Assembly (NCBI RefSeq): GCF_003387475.1
Contig: NZ_QUNO01000010.1
Coordinates: 124,001 to 188,000 of the forward strand
Direction: 5' to 3'
Length of the DNA stretch: 64,000 nt
DNA from: Kutzneria buriramensis
GTDB lineage: Bacteria > Actinomycetota > Actinomycetes > Mycobacteriales > Pseudonocardiaceae
The position numbers and the translations under genes are program-made. The notes under the pieces were generated by a model, which worked only from the letters and a program-made list of their open reading frames with translations, was not told the origin of the DNA and did not search any database. Of the stretch, positions 44,008 through 53,167 are shown one piece after another; position 1 is the first letter of the stretch; the number at the start of each line of letters is the position of its first letter.

Positions 44008-45126
44008 TCAGGTCCGGTGCGGCAGCGGCACCAGGTCGTCGGCGTGCACGACTTCGCGGCGCTGTTCCGGCGCGAGGTGCGCGCTGGATCGGCCGATCAT
44101 CGCCGGCAGCTCGACGGCGTCGAAGGCGACGACACCGCGGGCGACCACCCTGCCGGTCAGGTCGGTGAGGTCGACGACGTCGCCGGCGTCGAAATCGCCG
44201 GCCACGTCGGCGATGCCTGCCGCGAGCAGTGAACGGCGGCGGGTCACGACGGCGGCGACGGCCCCGTCGTCCAACTTGAGGCTGCCGGCGGAATCGGCGG
44301 CGTGGGCGAGCCAGAACCGGCGAGCCGACAGCCGCGAACCGGTGGCGGCGAAGGCAGTGCCCACGTCAGCGGCGGACAGAGCCGTGGCGGCATCGGCGGC
44401 GGACGCCAGCAGCACCGGCACGCCGGCGGACGACGCCAGGCGGGCGGCGGCGAGCTTGGACGCCATGCCGCCGGTGCCGACGCCGGAGGCGCCGGTCGTG
44501 CCGGCGATGACGTCGGCCAGGTCGGACTCGTCGGCGACCTCGGTGATGCGCCTTGCCCCGCCCCGCCGGGGATCCCCGTCGTACAGGGCGTCCACATCGG
44601 ACAGCAGCACCAGCGCGTCGGCCCCGATCAGGTGCGCCACCAACGCGGCGAGCCGGTCGTTGTCACCGAAACGAATCTCGTCGGTGGCCACGGTGTCGTT
44701 CTCGTTGACGACCGGCACCACGCCCAGCGCCAGCAGCCGGGAGAAGGTGCGCTGCGCGTTCCGGTAGTGGGAGCGACGCACGACGTCGTCGGCGGTGAGC
44801 AGCAGCTGGCCGACGGTCAGGTCGTAGCGGGCGAACGAGGTGGCGTAGGCGTGGACCAGTTCCAGCTGGCCGACGCTGGCCGCGGCCTGCTGGGTGGCGA
44901 GGTCCTTGGGGCGCTTGCCGATGCCCAGCGGCGCCAGGCCCGCCGCGATCGCGCCGGACGACACCAGCACCACCTGGCTGCCGGCCTTCGACCGCGCGGC
45001 GAGCGCGTCGACCAACGCGTCCAACCGGCTCGGGTCCAGGCCCCCGATCGCGGTGGTCAGTGAGGAAGATCCGACCTTGACCACGATCCGCTTCGCGGCG
45101 GCCACCGACTGGCGGGCCTGCGACAC
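44008..45126 (-). CDS. proB: Glutamate 5-kinase
   Basis: 372 residues. The amino-acid kinase domain starts [14 protein letters not shown] and has [16 protein letters not shown] near 60, [29 protein letters not shown] (about 140-170) and [15 protein letters not shown] near 220. A C-terminal PUA domain begins near 280. It phosphorylates glutamate in the first step of proline synthesis and supplies the proA enzyme. It lies 3 nt downstream of obg in the same unit. Confidence 0.95.
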   Translation of the reverse strand: MSQARQSVAAAKRIVVKVGSSSLTTAIGGLDPSRLDALVDALAARSKAGSQVVLVSSGAIAAGLAPLGIGKRPKDLATQQAAASVGQLELVHAYATSFARYDLTVGQLLLTADDVVRRSHYRNAQRTFSRLLALGVVPVVNENDTVATDEIRFGDNDRLAALVAHLIGADALVLLSDVDALYDGDPRRGGARRITEVADESDLADVIAGTTGASGVGTGGMASKLAAARLASSAGVPVLLASAADAATALSAADVGTAFAATGSRLSARRFWLAHAADSAGSLKLDDGAVAAVVTRRRSLLAAGIADVAGDFDAGDVVDLTDLTGRVVARGVVAFDAVELPAMIGRSSAHLAPEQRREVVHADDLVPLPHRT

Positions 45127-45129
45127 GAC

Positions 45130-46611
45130 CTACTCCTCGGAGTCTTCGCCCGATTCATCGAGCACAGCGTCGTCGAATTCCGGCCACTCGCCCGGGGTCC
45201 GCCGGGCCTTGCGGGCCGCCTTGCGCTCGGCCGCGCCGACGCGGTTGTTGGTCTCCAACCGGACGTCGGTGCCGCGACCCGTCATCAGTACCGCGATGCC
45301 GGCCGGCGTGGACGGTTCCCAGTCGAACGTCACGTCGCCGATGGTGACCGGGCAGCCCGGCACCGCGCCGGCCTTGGCCAGCGCCTCCTCCACACCCAGC
45401 CGGGCGAGCCGGTCGGCGAGGTAGCCGACGGCCTCGTCGTTGGAGAACTGGGTCTGGCGGATCCACCGCTCCGGCCGGCTGCCGCGCACCACGAAGCCGC
45501 CCTCGTTCTCCGGGTCCGGCTCGACGGTGAAGCCCTGGTCGTCGACCGCGACCGGCCTCAGCACAATGCGGGTCGGCTCGAGGATCGGCTGCGCCGCCCG
45601 GTGCTCCTCGACGGCCTTGGCCAGGGCGAAACTCAGCTCCCGCAGGCCGGTCCGGGTCACCGTGGAGATCTCGAACACCGGCAGGCCGCGGGCCTCGATC
45701 TCGGGCCGCACCAGCTCGGCGAGATCCTTGCCGTCCGGCACGTCGGTCTTGTTCAGCACCACCAGCCGCGGCCGCCCGGCCAGCTCGCCACCCAGCGACG
45801 GCGTGTACCGGCCGAGTTCGGCCTCCAGCGCGTCGATGTCGGACAGCGGGTCGCGGCCGGGCTCGTAGGTGGCGCAGTCGACGACGTGCACCAGCACGGC
45901 GCAGCGCTCGATGTGGCGCAGGAAGTCCAGGCCGAGGCCCTTGCCCTCGCTCGCGCCGGGGATCAGGCCGGGCACGTCGGCCATGGTGAAGACCGACTCG
46001 CCCGCGGTGACCACGCCGAGGTTGGGCACCAGCGTGGTGAACGGGTAGTCGGCGATCTTGGGCCGCGCCGCCGACAGCACGGCGATCAGCGACGACTTGC
46101 CGGCGGACGGGAAGCCGACCAGGCCGACGTCGGCGACCGACTTGAGCTCCAGGACCAGGTCCCGGGTCTCGCCGTCCTCGCCCAGCAGCGCGAAGCCGGG
46201 GGCGCGGCGGGCCTTGGAGGCCAGCGCGGCGTTGCCGAGGCCGCCGCGGCCGCCCTGGGCCGCGACCAGCCGGGTGCCGGCGCCGACCAGGTCGGCCAGC
46301 ACCTCGCCGCTCGGGCTGAGCACCACGGTGCCGTCGGGGACGCGCAGCTCCAGGTCCTCGCCCTGGGCGCCGTCGCGGTTCGCGCCCTGGCCCTGGCGGC
46401 CGTTGGTGGCGCGGGCGTGCGGGCGGAAGTGGAAGTCCAGCAGGGTGTGCACGCTGGGGTCGACGACCAGCACGACGTCGCCGCCGCGACCGCCGTTGCC
46501 GCCGTCCGGGCCGCCCAGCGGCTTGAACTTCTCGCGGTGCACCGAGGCGCAGCCGTTCCCGCCGTTACCGGCCGCCACGTGGATGGTCACGCGGTCAACG
46601 AAGCGAGACAC
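45130..46611 (-). CDS. obg: GTPase ObgE/CgtA
   Basis: 493 residues from GTG 46611, 8 nt after GGAAG. Obg Gly-rich domain: [26 protein letters not shown] and [16 protein letters not shown]. GTPase domain: [33 protein letters not shown] and [13 protein letters not shown]-terminal OCT domain follows, then an acidic/basic tail ending GEDSEE. Helps 50S assembly and the stress response. Confidence 0.96.
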   Translation of the reverse strand: MSRFVDRVTIHVAAGNGGNGCASVHREKFKPLGGPDGGNGGRGGDVVLVVDPSVHTLLDFHFRPHARATNGRQGQGANRDGAQGEDLELRVPDGTVVLSPSGEVLADLVGAGTRLVAAQGGRGGLGNAALASKARRAPGFALLGEDGETRDLVLELKSVADVGLVGFPSAGKSSLIAVLSAARPKIADYPFTTLVPNLGVVTAGESVFTMADVPGLIPGASEGKGLGLDFLRHIERCAVLVHVVDCATYEPGRDPLSDIDALEAELGRYTPSLGGELAGRPRLVVLNKTDVPDGKDLAELVRPEIEARGLPVFEISTVTRTGLRELSFALAKAVEEHRAAQPILEPTRIVLRPVAVDDQGFTVEPDPENEGGFVVRGSRPERWIRQTQFSNDEAVGYLADRLARLGVEEALAKAGAVPGCPVTIGDVTFDWEPSTPAGIAVLMTGRGTDVRLETNNRVGAAERKAARKARRTPGEWPEFDDAVLDESGEDSEE

Positions 46612-46636
46612 GAGAAGAACTTCCTTCCGGAGCATG

Positions 46637-46680
46637 AAAAAACGAGGGGTGAACCGGTTGTACGCCGGTCACCCCTCGTC
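46637..46680 (-). terminator. Rho-independent terminator after rplU-rpmA
   Basis: On the minus strand, a 15-bp stem (46665-46679 with 46642-46657, one bulged A) is followed by a run of six T (complement of 46637-46642). It lies 13 nt after the rpmA stop, so it ends or attenuates the ribosomal protein transcript before obg. Confidence 0.88.
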
Positions 46681-46692
46681 AGAAATCGATCC

Positions 46693-46962
46693 TCAGGCGG
46701 AGACGGCAGCCTCGACCGGGACGATGTTGACGGTCTTGCGACCGCGCTTGATGCCGAACTCGACGGCGCCGGCCGACAGCGCGAACAGCGTGTCGTCCTT
46801 GCCGCGGCCCACGTTCACCCCGGGGTGGAACTTGGTGCCGCGCTGGCGGATCAGGATCTCGCCGGCCTTGACGACCTGACCGCCGTAACGCTTGACCCCG
46901 AGGTACTGAGCGTTGGAGTCACGGCCGTTGCGGGAGCTGGATGCACCCTTTTTGTGTGCCAT
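46693..46962 (-). CDS. rpmA: 50S ribosomal protein L27
   Basis: 89 residues. It opens [31 protein letters not shown] with the flexible N-terminal tail that reaches the peptidyl transferase centre, and has the [15 protein letters not shown] core. Follows rplU by 14 nt. Confidence 0.97.
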   Translation of the reverse strand: MAHKKGASSSRNGRDSNAQYLGVKRYGGQVVKAGEILIRQRGTKFHPGVNVGRGKDDTLFALSAGAVEFGIKRGRKTVNIVPVEAAVSA

Positions 46963-46976
46963 GGCTGGTCAGGTCC

Positions 46977-47285
46977 TCACTTAGTGATGGCGGTGACCTC
47001 GACGCGGGTCAGCTTCTGGCGGTGACCCTGGCGCTTGTGGTAACCGGTCTTGTTCTTGAACTTGTGGATGCGGATCTTGGGGCCCTTGGTGTGCTCGACG
47101 ACCTTGGCGGTCACCGAAACCTTGCCCAGGGCGTCGGCGTCAGCGATGACATCGCTGCCATCGACGACGAGCAGCGCTGGGAAGCTGACTTCGGCGCCCG
47201 GTCCACCGTCGAGCTTCTCGACCTGGACGATGTCGCCGACGGCAACCTTGTACTGCTTGCCGCCAGTCTTGACGATCGCGTACAT
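46977..47285 (-). CDS. rplU: 50S ribosomal protein L21
   Basis: 102 residues: [30 protein letters not shown], then [23 protein letters not shown]. First gene of the rplU-rpmA unit. The 272-bp gap upstream holds GGCCCTC/GAGGGCC (near 47402-47420), which may be a leader hairpin or rne-related terminator, besides the stem listed for rne. Confidence 0.97.
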   Translation of the reverse strand: MYAIVKTGGKQYKVAVGDIVQVEKLDGGPGAEVSFPALLVVDGSDVIADADALGKVSVTAKVVEHTKGPKIRIHKFKNKTGYHKRQGHRQKLTRVEVTAITK

Positions 47286-47515
47286 CGGGACGGAAGTCTC
47301 CTGCTACTCGACGTTGACGGGGCACGCACGGTCCAAGGGCAGGGAACATTCCCCAAGGAATCCAACGCAGCGAATTCCGACCAGCTTGGACTGGCGCACG
47401 ACGGGGCCCTCCGGATGAGGGCCAAACAAGAGGTTACGGGCCGGGTGGACGGGAGGTCAAACCGGGGTCCCCGTAGCCGGGCCGGGGTGACGGTGGTCAC
47501 TCCAGGCGTGCCGCA

Positions 47516-47545
47516 CCGGCCCGTGGACGGATGCCCACGGGCCGG
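47516..47545. terminator. Hairpin after rne
   Basis: CCGGCCCGTGG and CCACGGGCCGG form a perfect 11-bp stem with an 8-nt loop, 12 nt after the rne stop. It has no T-run. Confidence 0.55.
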
Positions 47546-47557
47546 CGAAACACCAGG

Positions 47558-50368
47558 TCAGTCCTGCGTCACCGTGCTGGCCGGCGGGCCCGCGGGCCGG
47601 GACGCTGCGCGCCGCGGACGACGCCGTGTGGCGGACACCACGGGCTCGGCCGCCGGCTCCGGCGTGTGGTGGCCGTTGGCCTCGGCGACGCTCGGCTGCT
47701 CCGGCACCTCGTAGGCCACCGACACGGCGGCCGGGCCGGTCACCGCGGCCGCGGCGACCGCCGGGGCGGCCTCCTCGGCGACGGGCTCGGCCGGCGCCTC
47801 GACGGCGACGACCGGTTCCGCGACCTCGGCCACGGCCGGCTCGGCCGGGGCCTGGGCTGCCTCGACGGGAGCCTGCTCGGCCTCGACGACCTCGGCAGCC
47901 AGAACCTCGGAAGCCGGCGCCTCGACAGCCGCAACCTCGGCAGCCGGCGCTTCGGCCGCGACCTCCGCCGCCGGCTCCTCGCCGCGGTGCCGGTTGCGGT
48001 TGCGCTTGCGGCCCGACTTCTCCGCCGGCTTGTCGGCCTGGGCCTGCTGCTGCCCGCCCTGGCCGTTGCCGCCCTGCCCGTTGCCGTTGCCGCCCGACTG
48101 GCCGTTGCCGTGGTTGTGGCTGATCGGCTCGGTGGTCACGACCACGCCCCGCCCGCGGCAGTGCTCGCAGGTGGTGCTGAACGCCTCCAGCAGGCCGGTG
48201 CCGACCCGCTTGCGGGTCATCTGCACCAGGCCCAGCGAGGTGACCTCGGCGACCTGGTGGCGGGTGCGGTCCCGGCCCAGGCACTCGGTCAGCCGGCGCA
48301 GCACCAGGTCGCGGTTGGACTCCAGCACCATGTCGATGAAGTCGATGACGATGATGCCGCCGATGTCGCGCAGCCGGAGCTGGCGGACGATCTCCTCGGC
48401 CGACTCCAGGTTGTTCCTGGTGACCGTCTCCTCCAGGTTGCCACCCGATCCGGTGAACTTCCCGGTGTTGACGTCGATGACGGTCATCGCCTCGGTGCGG
48501 TCGATCACCAGATAGCCGCCCGAGGGCAGCCACACCTTGCGGTCCAGCGCCTTGGTGATCTGCTCGTCGATGCGCTGCTCGGTGAACACGTCGTTGAGCC
48601 CGACGTGCTTGCGCAGCCGCTCGGCCAGGTCGGGGGCGACGTGCCGGACGTACCCGTCGATGGTGTCCCAGGCCTGCTCGCCCTGCACGATCAGCTCGGA
48701 GAAGTCCTCGGTGAACAGGTCGCGCACGACCTTCACCAGCAGGTCCGGCTCCTCGTAGAGCAGCTGCGGAGCCTGCGCCCTAGGCGCGTCGGCCTTCTCC
48801 TTGATGACGTCCCAGGTGGCCTGGAGGCGTCGCACGTCGCGGCCCAGCTCCTCCTCGGCGATGCCCTCCGAGGCGGTGCGGATGATCACGCCGGCGTCCT
48901 CGGGCACGACGCGCTTGAGGATGTCCTTGAGGCGCTTGCGCTCGTTGTCCGGCAGCTTGCGGCTGATGCCCGTGGCGCCGCCGCCCGGCACGTACACCAG
49001 GAACCGGCCCGGCAGGCTGATCTGCGTGGTCAGCCGGGCGCCCTTGTGCCCGACCGGGTCCTTGGTCACCTGGACCAGCACGCTGTCGCCGGTGGACAGC
49101 GCCTGCTCGATCTTGCGGGCCTTGCCCTCCAGGCCGGCGGCGTCCCAGTCCACCTCGCCGGCGTAGAGCACGGCGTTGCGGCCGCGGCCGATGTCCACGA
49201 ACGCCGCCTCCATGCTGGGCAGCACGTTCTGCACCCGGCCGAGGTAGACGTTGCCGACCAGCGAACCCGTGCCGGCCGAGGTCACGAAGTGCTCGACGAG
49301 CACCCCGTCCTCGAGGACGGCGATCTGGGTGCGGTCGCCGCGCTCGCGCACGACCATCTTGCGGGCCACGGCCTCGCGGCGGGCCAGGAACTCGGCCTCG
49401 GACAGGATCGGCACACGGCGGCGGCCGGCCTCCCGGCCGTCCCGGCGGCGCTGGCGCTTGGCCTCCAGCCGGGTCGAGCCGCGCACGCTGCGCACCTCGT
49501 CCTTGGCCGCCTCGGAGCGCTCCTCGTCCCGGGCCGGGGCGGCGTTGCGCACGTGCACGACGGTGTTCGGCGGGTCGTCGTCGGACGCGGCGACGTCGTC
49601 GTCCGCGCCGCCCTTGCGGCGACGGCGGCGGCGACGGCGGCGGTTCCCCGCACCGTCCTCGGACTCGGCGTCCTCACCGGACTCGGCGTCGGCCGACTCC
49701 TCCGGCTCGCCCTCGGCGGCCGCCTCGGCGTCCTCGTCACCCTCGCCCTCGGCGGTGGCGTCCTCGGGACCGCCCTTGCCACGGCCACGGCCGCGACGGC
49801 CGCGACGGCGGCGGCGACGGGTGGCGCTGTCGTCGTCGTCCTCGGCGTCCTCGACGACGGCCTCGGCCTGGACGGGCTCGTCCTCGTCTTCCGCGACGGG
49901 CTCCTCGACCACCGGCTCGGCGGCGCGACGGCGGCGCGACGGGCGTGGCTCGGCGGTGGCGGCGCTCGGCGGCAGGAAGACCACCGACGGCGGCGCGAAG
50001 ACCGGGGCCAGCGCGACCGCCACGGCGTCGTCCTCGTCCTCGGCGACGGGCTCGTCGTCCTCGGCGCGCTCGGCCAGCACGTCCGCCAGCTCGTCGTGCG
50101 CGACCAGCACCTCGTCGGTGTCGTCGTCCACGTCCTGGTCGCCGACGGCCAGCAGGGACTTGGCGACCTGCTCGGCGACCTCGCGGCTCACGCTCGACTG
50201 GGGGCTGCGCACGACCTCGCCGAGGTCGCCCAGCGCGGCGAGCACCTCGCGGCTGCTGGCGCCCAGCGCCTTGGCCAGCGCGTGCACCCGCAGCTTGGGA
50301 GGGAACTCGGGAATGGGTGTGGTGCCATCCCCGCCGGGCCCGCCGGCGGGGATCTTCTTCTTCGACAT
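47558..50368 (-). CDS. rne: Ribonuclease E/G family protein
   Basis: 936 residues from ATG 50368, following GGAGGAG. An IF2N-like helical segment (KLRVHALAKALGASSREVLAALG, about 25-47) and a long acidic/Arg-rich disordered part (to about 370) precede the catalytic half. The S1 domain is at VYLGRVQNVLPSMEAAFVDIG (about 395-415). The metal-binding catalytic Asp are in VIDVNTGKF and VIDFIDM (near 640-690), and the Zn-link is CEHCRGRG near 750. The tail is rich in Ala, Glu, Pro and Val. It cuts rRNA and mRNA and scaffolds the degradosome. Confidence 0.95.
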   Translation of the reverse strand: MSKKKIPAGGPGGDGTTPIPEFPPKLRVHALAKALGASSREVLAALGDLGEVVRSPQSSVSREVAEQVAKSLLAVGDQDVDDDTDEVLVAHDELADVLAERAEDDEPVAEDEDDAVAVALAPVFAPPSVVFLPPSAATAEPRPSRRRRAAEPVVEEPVAEDEDEPVQAEAVVEDAEDDDDSATRRRRRRGRRGRGRGKGGPEDATAEGEGDEDAEAAAEGEPEESADAESGEDAESEDGAGNRRRRRRRRRKGGADDDVAASDDDPPNTVVHVRNAAPARDEERSEAAKDEVRSVRGSTRLEAKRQRRRDGREAGRRRVPILSEAEFLARREAVARKMVVRERGDRTQIAVLEDGVLVEHFVTSAGTGSLVGNVYLGRVQNVLPSMEAAFVDIGRGRNAVLYAGEVDWDAAGLEGKARKIEQALSTGDSVLVQVTKDPVGHKGARLTTQISLPGRFLVYVPGGGATGISRKLPDNERKRLKDILKRVVPEDAGVIIRTASEGIAEEELGRDVRRLQATWDVIKEKADAPRAQAPQLLYEEPDLLVKVVRDLFTEDFSELIVQGEQAWDTIDGYVRHVAPDLAERLRKHVGLNDVFTEQRIDEQITKALDRKVWLPSGGYLVIDRTEAMTVIDVNTGKFTGSGGNLEETVTRNNLESAEEIVRQLRLRDIGGIIVIDFIDMVLESNRDLVLRRLTECLGRDRTRHQVAEVTSLGLVQMTRKRVGTGLLEAFSTTCEHCRGRGVVVTTEPISHNHGNGQSGGNGNGQGGNGQGGQQQAQADKPAEKSGRKRNRNRHRGEEPAAEVAAEAPAAEVAAVEAPASEVLAAEVVEAEQAPVEAAQAPAEPAVAEVAEPVVAVEAPAEPVAEEAAPAVAAAAVTGPAAVSVAYEVPEQPSVAEANGHHTPEPAAEPVVSATRRRPRRAASRPAGPPASTVTQD

Positions 50369-50389
50369 GTAGCTCCTCCGCCCCCGGGC

Positions 50390-50458
50390 GCGTCCAGTGT
50401 CTGGACGCGGCCACACAGGGGCCCGTTCTTGTTCTGTCTCCGTCGCCGTCGGCGACGG
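50390..50458. promoter_or_regulatory. Two hairpins in the rne leader
   Basis: GCGTCCAG/CTGGACGC (50390-50397, 50401-50408) and CCGTCGCC/GGCGACGG (50440-50447, 50451-50458) lie in the 147-bp gap just upstream of rne. Such stems are suitable for RNase E autoregulation of its own mRNA, or the distal one may end the transcript of the preceding gene. Confidence 0.4.
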
Positions 50459-50515
50459 GAAACCTTGCCTGGCGCCGCCCGGCTTCCTGGCGTGGCCAGG
50501 CCTGCGGGCAGCAGG

Positions 50516-51391
50516 TCAATCGACGGCGGGCTGGTCCGGCTCCTGCTCCCTGGCCGGGTCCGCCGCCCCGCGCCCCTCGGGGGCGAACGGGTCGGCGAGC
50601 CCACCCGCGTCGTCGAGCCGGCCCTGCGCCAACCGGGTCGCCTTCGCGGGTACCGGGGGTTGGAGTCCGGCGACGACGCGGAGCGCACTCAGCACGTCAT
50701 CGGGTCGCACCGCAGGGGTCAGCTGCCGTACCACCATCACGAGTATCCCATACGGACGGGACGCGGCCGTGTCGTCGTCCTTACGCGGAAGCGGCGCGTC
50801 CGCCAAATCACCCGTTGCGCCCACTCCTTGATCACTAAGCGTCGCCGTGAGAGAGGTCACATCACCCACCTCGGCGGTGACCACCCCCGGCCGCACGTCC
50901 ATGATCCGCCGGCCGTCCTTGGTCAGGCGCTCGACCTCGACGGACTCGGCCGCGAGCAGCGCGTCGACCGCCGCGCGCAGCTCGTCGGGGTCCACCCCGG
51001 GCAGCTCGACCAGCCAGCGGCTGGCGTCGATCCGGTCGGCCAGCGACCCCTGCTCCGCCTGCACCGCGTCGACCACGTCCAGGCCGGGCGGCAGGGCCTC
51101 GTCCAGCGCGCGGCGCAGCGCCTCGGCGTCGATCCGGTCGACCACGCCGATCTCGACGTACTCCGCCTCGCTGGCCACCCCGGTCGGCGCGGCGCCGATC
51201 CAGGAGATCTTCGGGTGCGGGCTGAAGCCCTGCGAGTACGCCATCGGCACGCCGGCGCGCCGCAGCGCCCGCTCGAAGGTGCGGGCCACGTCCCGGTGCG
51301 AGGTGAACCGGAGCCGTCCCCGCTTGGTGTAGCGCAGCCTGAGCTTCTGCACCGCGGCGGCGGACGGGTTGGGCGAGTCTTGGCGGCTCAG
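50516..51391 (-). CDS. TIGR03936 family radical-SAM-associated protein (DUF2344)
   Basis: 291 residues if the CTG at 51391 is the start. AAGGAG stands 7 nt before it and no ATG, GTG or TTG fits; the next candidate is GTG 51352, inside the conserved region. The core is KLRLRYTKRGRLRFTSHRDVARTFERALRRAGVPMAYSQGFSPHPKISW (about 15-63). The family often sits next to, or is fused with, the TIGR03960 radical SAM enzyme. Function is unknown; a tRNA/RNA modification link is suspected. In this genome a subtilase separates the pair. Confidence 0.82.
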   Translation of the reverse strand: MSRQDSPNPSAAAVQKLRLRYTKRGRLRFTSHRDVARTFERALRRAGVPMAYSQGFSPHPKISWIGAAPTGVASEAEYVEIGVVDRIDAEALRRALDEALPPGLDVVDAVQAEQGSLADRIDASRWLVELPGVDPDELRAAVDALLAAESVEVERLTKDGRRIMDVRPGVVTAEVGDVTSLTATLSDQGVGATGDLADAPLPRKDDDTAASRPYGILVMVVRQLTPAVRPDDVLSALRVVAGLQPPVPAKATRLAQGRLDDAGGLADPFAPEGRGAADPAREQEPDQPAVD

Positions 51392-51562
51392 GACTACTCT
51401 CCTTGGCTGGTTCGACGGGTCCGGTAGGACGGTACCCGGCGGGCTCCGAGCACACTGACGTCGACCGCCGGGCTTGTCCGACGGCCGGGGGGTGGCTACC
51501 GTCCGGCTGATCGCTGACGTGGGCGACCCCCGAAACGCCCACCACAGAGATGGAGGTCTTCC

Positions 51563-53167
51563 GTGCCTCTGCTCCGCCGGGCGCCGCTGGCGGCTCTGGG
51601 TGCTGCCCTCCTGGTGGCGGCGTGCCTCGGCGCGCCCGTGGCCGGCGCGGACGAGCAGGCGCCGGGGGGCTGCGTCCAGCCCGGGCCCACCCTGCGCTAC
51701 CTGGTCGTCTTCGACAAGGGCACCACCGAGCCGGACGCCGACGCGCAGATCGCCGCGGCCTGCGGCACCGCGACCGTGTACTACGCGCAGATCGCGGTGG
51801 CCGTGGCCACCTCGCCGGACCCCGGGTTCGGCGACAAGATCGGCCCGGACCGGGCGTACAGCGCGCAGGGCGAGACCTGGACCTCGAACGGGCGGGCGAC
51901 CCGCAAGAAGGCCGATGAGACCGGCGCCGCCGCGTCGACCAGCACCGAGTCGGTGCCGACCACGGACCGTAGCGGCGAGCAGTGGGACATGCGGATGATC
52001 GACGCCGCGCAGGCGCACCAGATCACCGAGGGCGACCCGCGGGTCGTGGTCGGCGTGCTGGACTCCGGCATCGACCCCCGCCACCCCGACCTGAAGCCCG
52101 CGCTGGACCCGCAGCTGTCCGTCGGCTGCCTGAGCGGCAAGCCCGACCCCAGCGTGGCAGCGTGGGCCCCGACGACGTCACCGCACGGCACGCACGTGGC
52201 CGGCATCATCGCCGCCGCCGACGACGGCAAGGGCGTCACCGGCGTGGCCCCGGGCGTGCGCATCGCGTCCGTGAAGGTCGTCGACGACGACGGGTACATC
52301 TACCCCGAGTACGCGGTGTGCGGCTTCATGTGGGCGGCCACGCACGGCTTCACGGTCACCAACAACAGCTACTACGTGGACCCGTGGGAGTACACCTGCG
52401 CCAACCAGCCGGGGCAGCGCGTGGTCACAGAGGCAATGAAGCGGGCCGTGGACTACGCGACGGCGCAGGGCGTGCTGACGGTCGCGGCGGTCACCAACTC
52501 GGCGGCCGACCTCACGCAGCCCGGCACCGACACGCACAGCCCCGACAACGCGCCCAACCGCACCGTGCGCAGCGTCGGCAGCGACTGTTCGGTGTTGCCG
52601 GCACAGGAACACAACGTGGTGGCGGTGTCGTCCGTGGGCGCGCGCCAGGTGAAGGCCAGCTACAGCTCGTACGGGCTGGGTGCTGTCGATGTCACGGCGC
52701 CCGGCGGTGACTCGCGGCAGCAACCGTCCAACGGCGACAACGCGTGCGTGCTGTCCACTGTGCCCGGTGGCTACGGCACCTTCTGCGGCGCCTCCATGGC
52801 GGCCCCGCACGTGACCGGTGTCGCGGCGCTGCTGGCGTCCACGCACCCCGGCGACACGCCCGCGCAGTTGACGAAGTTGTTGAACCAGCAGGCGAAGCCG
52901 GTGCAGTGTCCCAGCGACTACGACCTCAACGACACCGGCGTGCAGGACGCGTACTGCTCGGGCTACGCCTCGTACAACGGCTTCTACGGCCACGGCATGG
53001 TGAACGCGCTGGCCGCGGTCGCCAGCGGCACCGCGCCGCAGACGCCCGTGGCCGACGCACCTGTAAGCAACGGCTCGACGCCGACCGACTCCGGCTCGTC
53101 CGCGACGACGTCGTCGCGGACGAAGCCGCAGCCGGTCGGCCCGGAGCAGCTAGCCGCCGGCCAGTGA
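51563..53167 (+). CDS. Secreted S8 family serine peptidase (subtilase)
   Basis: 534 residues from GTG 51563 after TGGAGG. Signal peptide with a possible lipobox-like CL. The catalytic triad is Asp in VVGVLDSGIDPRHPDL (near 165), His in TSPHGTHVAGII (near 215) and Ser in FCGASMAAPHVTG (near 410). The usual GTSMAAPH is GASMAAPH here. A low-complexity Ser/Thr/Pro tail of about 60 residues closes it. Probably exported and cell-associated. It splits the usual pair of radical-SAM-type genes, on the opposite strand. Confidence 0.92.
   Translation: MPLLRRAPLAALGAALLVAACLGAPVAGADEQAPGGCVQPGPTLRYLVVFDKGTTEPDADAQIAAACGTATVYYAQIAVAVATSPDPGFGDKIGPDRAYSAQGETWTSNGRATRKKADETGAAASTSTESVPTTDRSGEQWDMRMIDAAQAHQITEGDPRVVVGVLDSGIDPRHPDLKPALDPQLSVGCLSGKPDPSVAAWAPTTSPHGTHVAGIIAAADDGKGVTGVAPGVRIASVKVVDDDGYIYPEYAVCGFMWAATHGFTVTNNSYYVDPWEYTCANQPGQRVVTEAMKRAVDYATAQGVLTVAAVTNSAADLTQPGTDTHSPDNAPNRTVRSVGSDCSVLPAQEHNVVAVSSVGARQVKASYSSYGLGAVDVTAPGGDSRQQPSNGDNACVLSTVPGGYGTFCGASMAAPHVTGVAALLASTHPGDTPAQLTKLLNQQAKPVQCPSDYDLNDTGVQDAYCSGYASYNGFYGHGMVNALAAVASGTAPQTPVADAPVSNGSTPTDSGSSATTSSRTKPQPVGPEQLAAGQ

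Noticed and set aside
47531-51427. Plus-strand open frame of about 1,300 codons opposite rne
   Set aside because: Antisense to rne and the TIGR03936 gene; composition is shadow-like.
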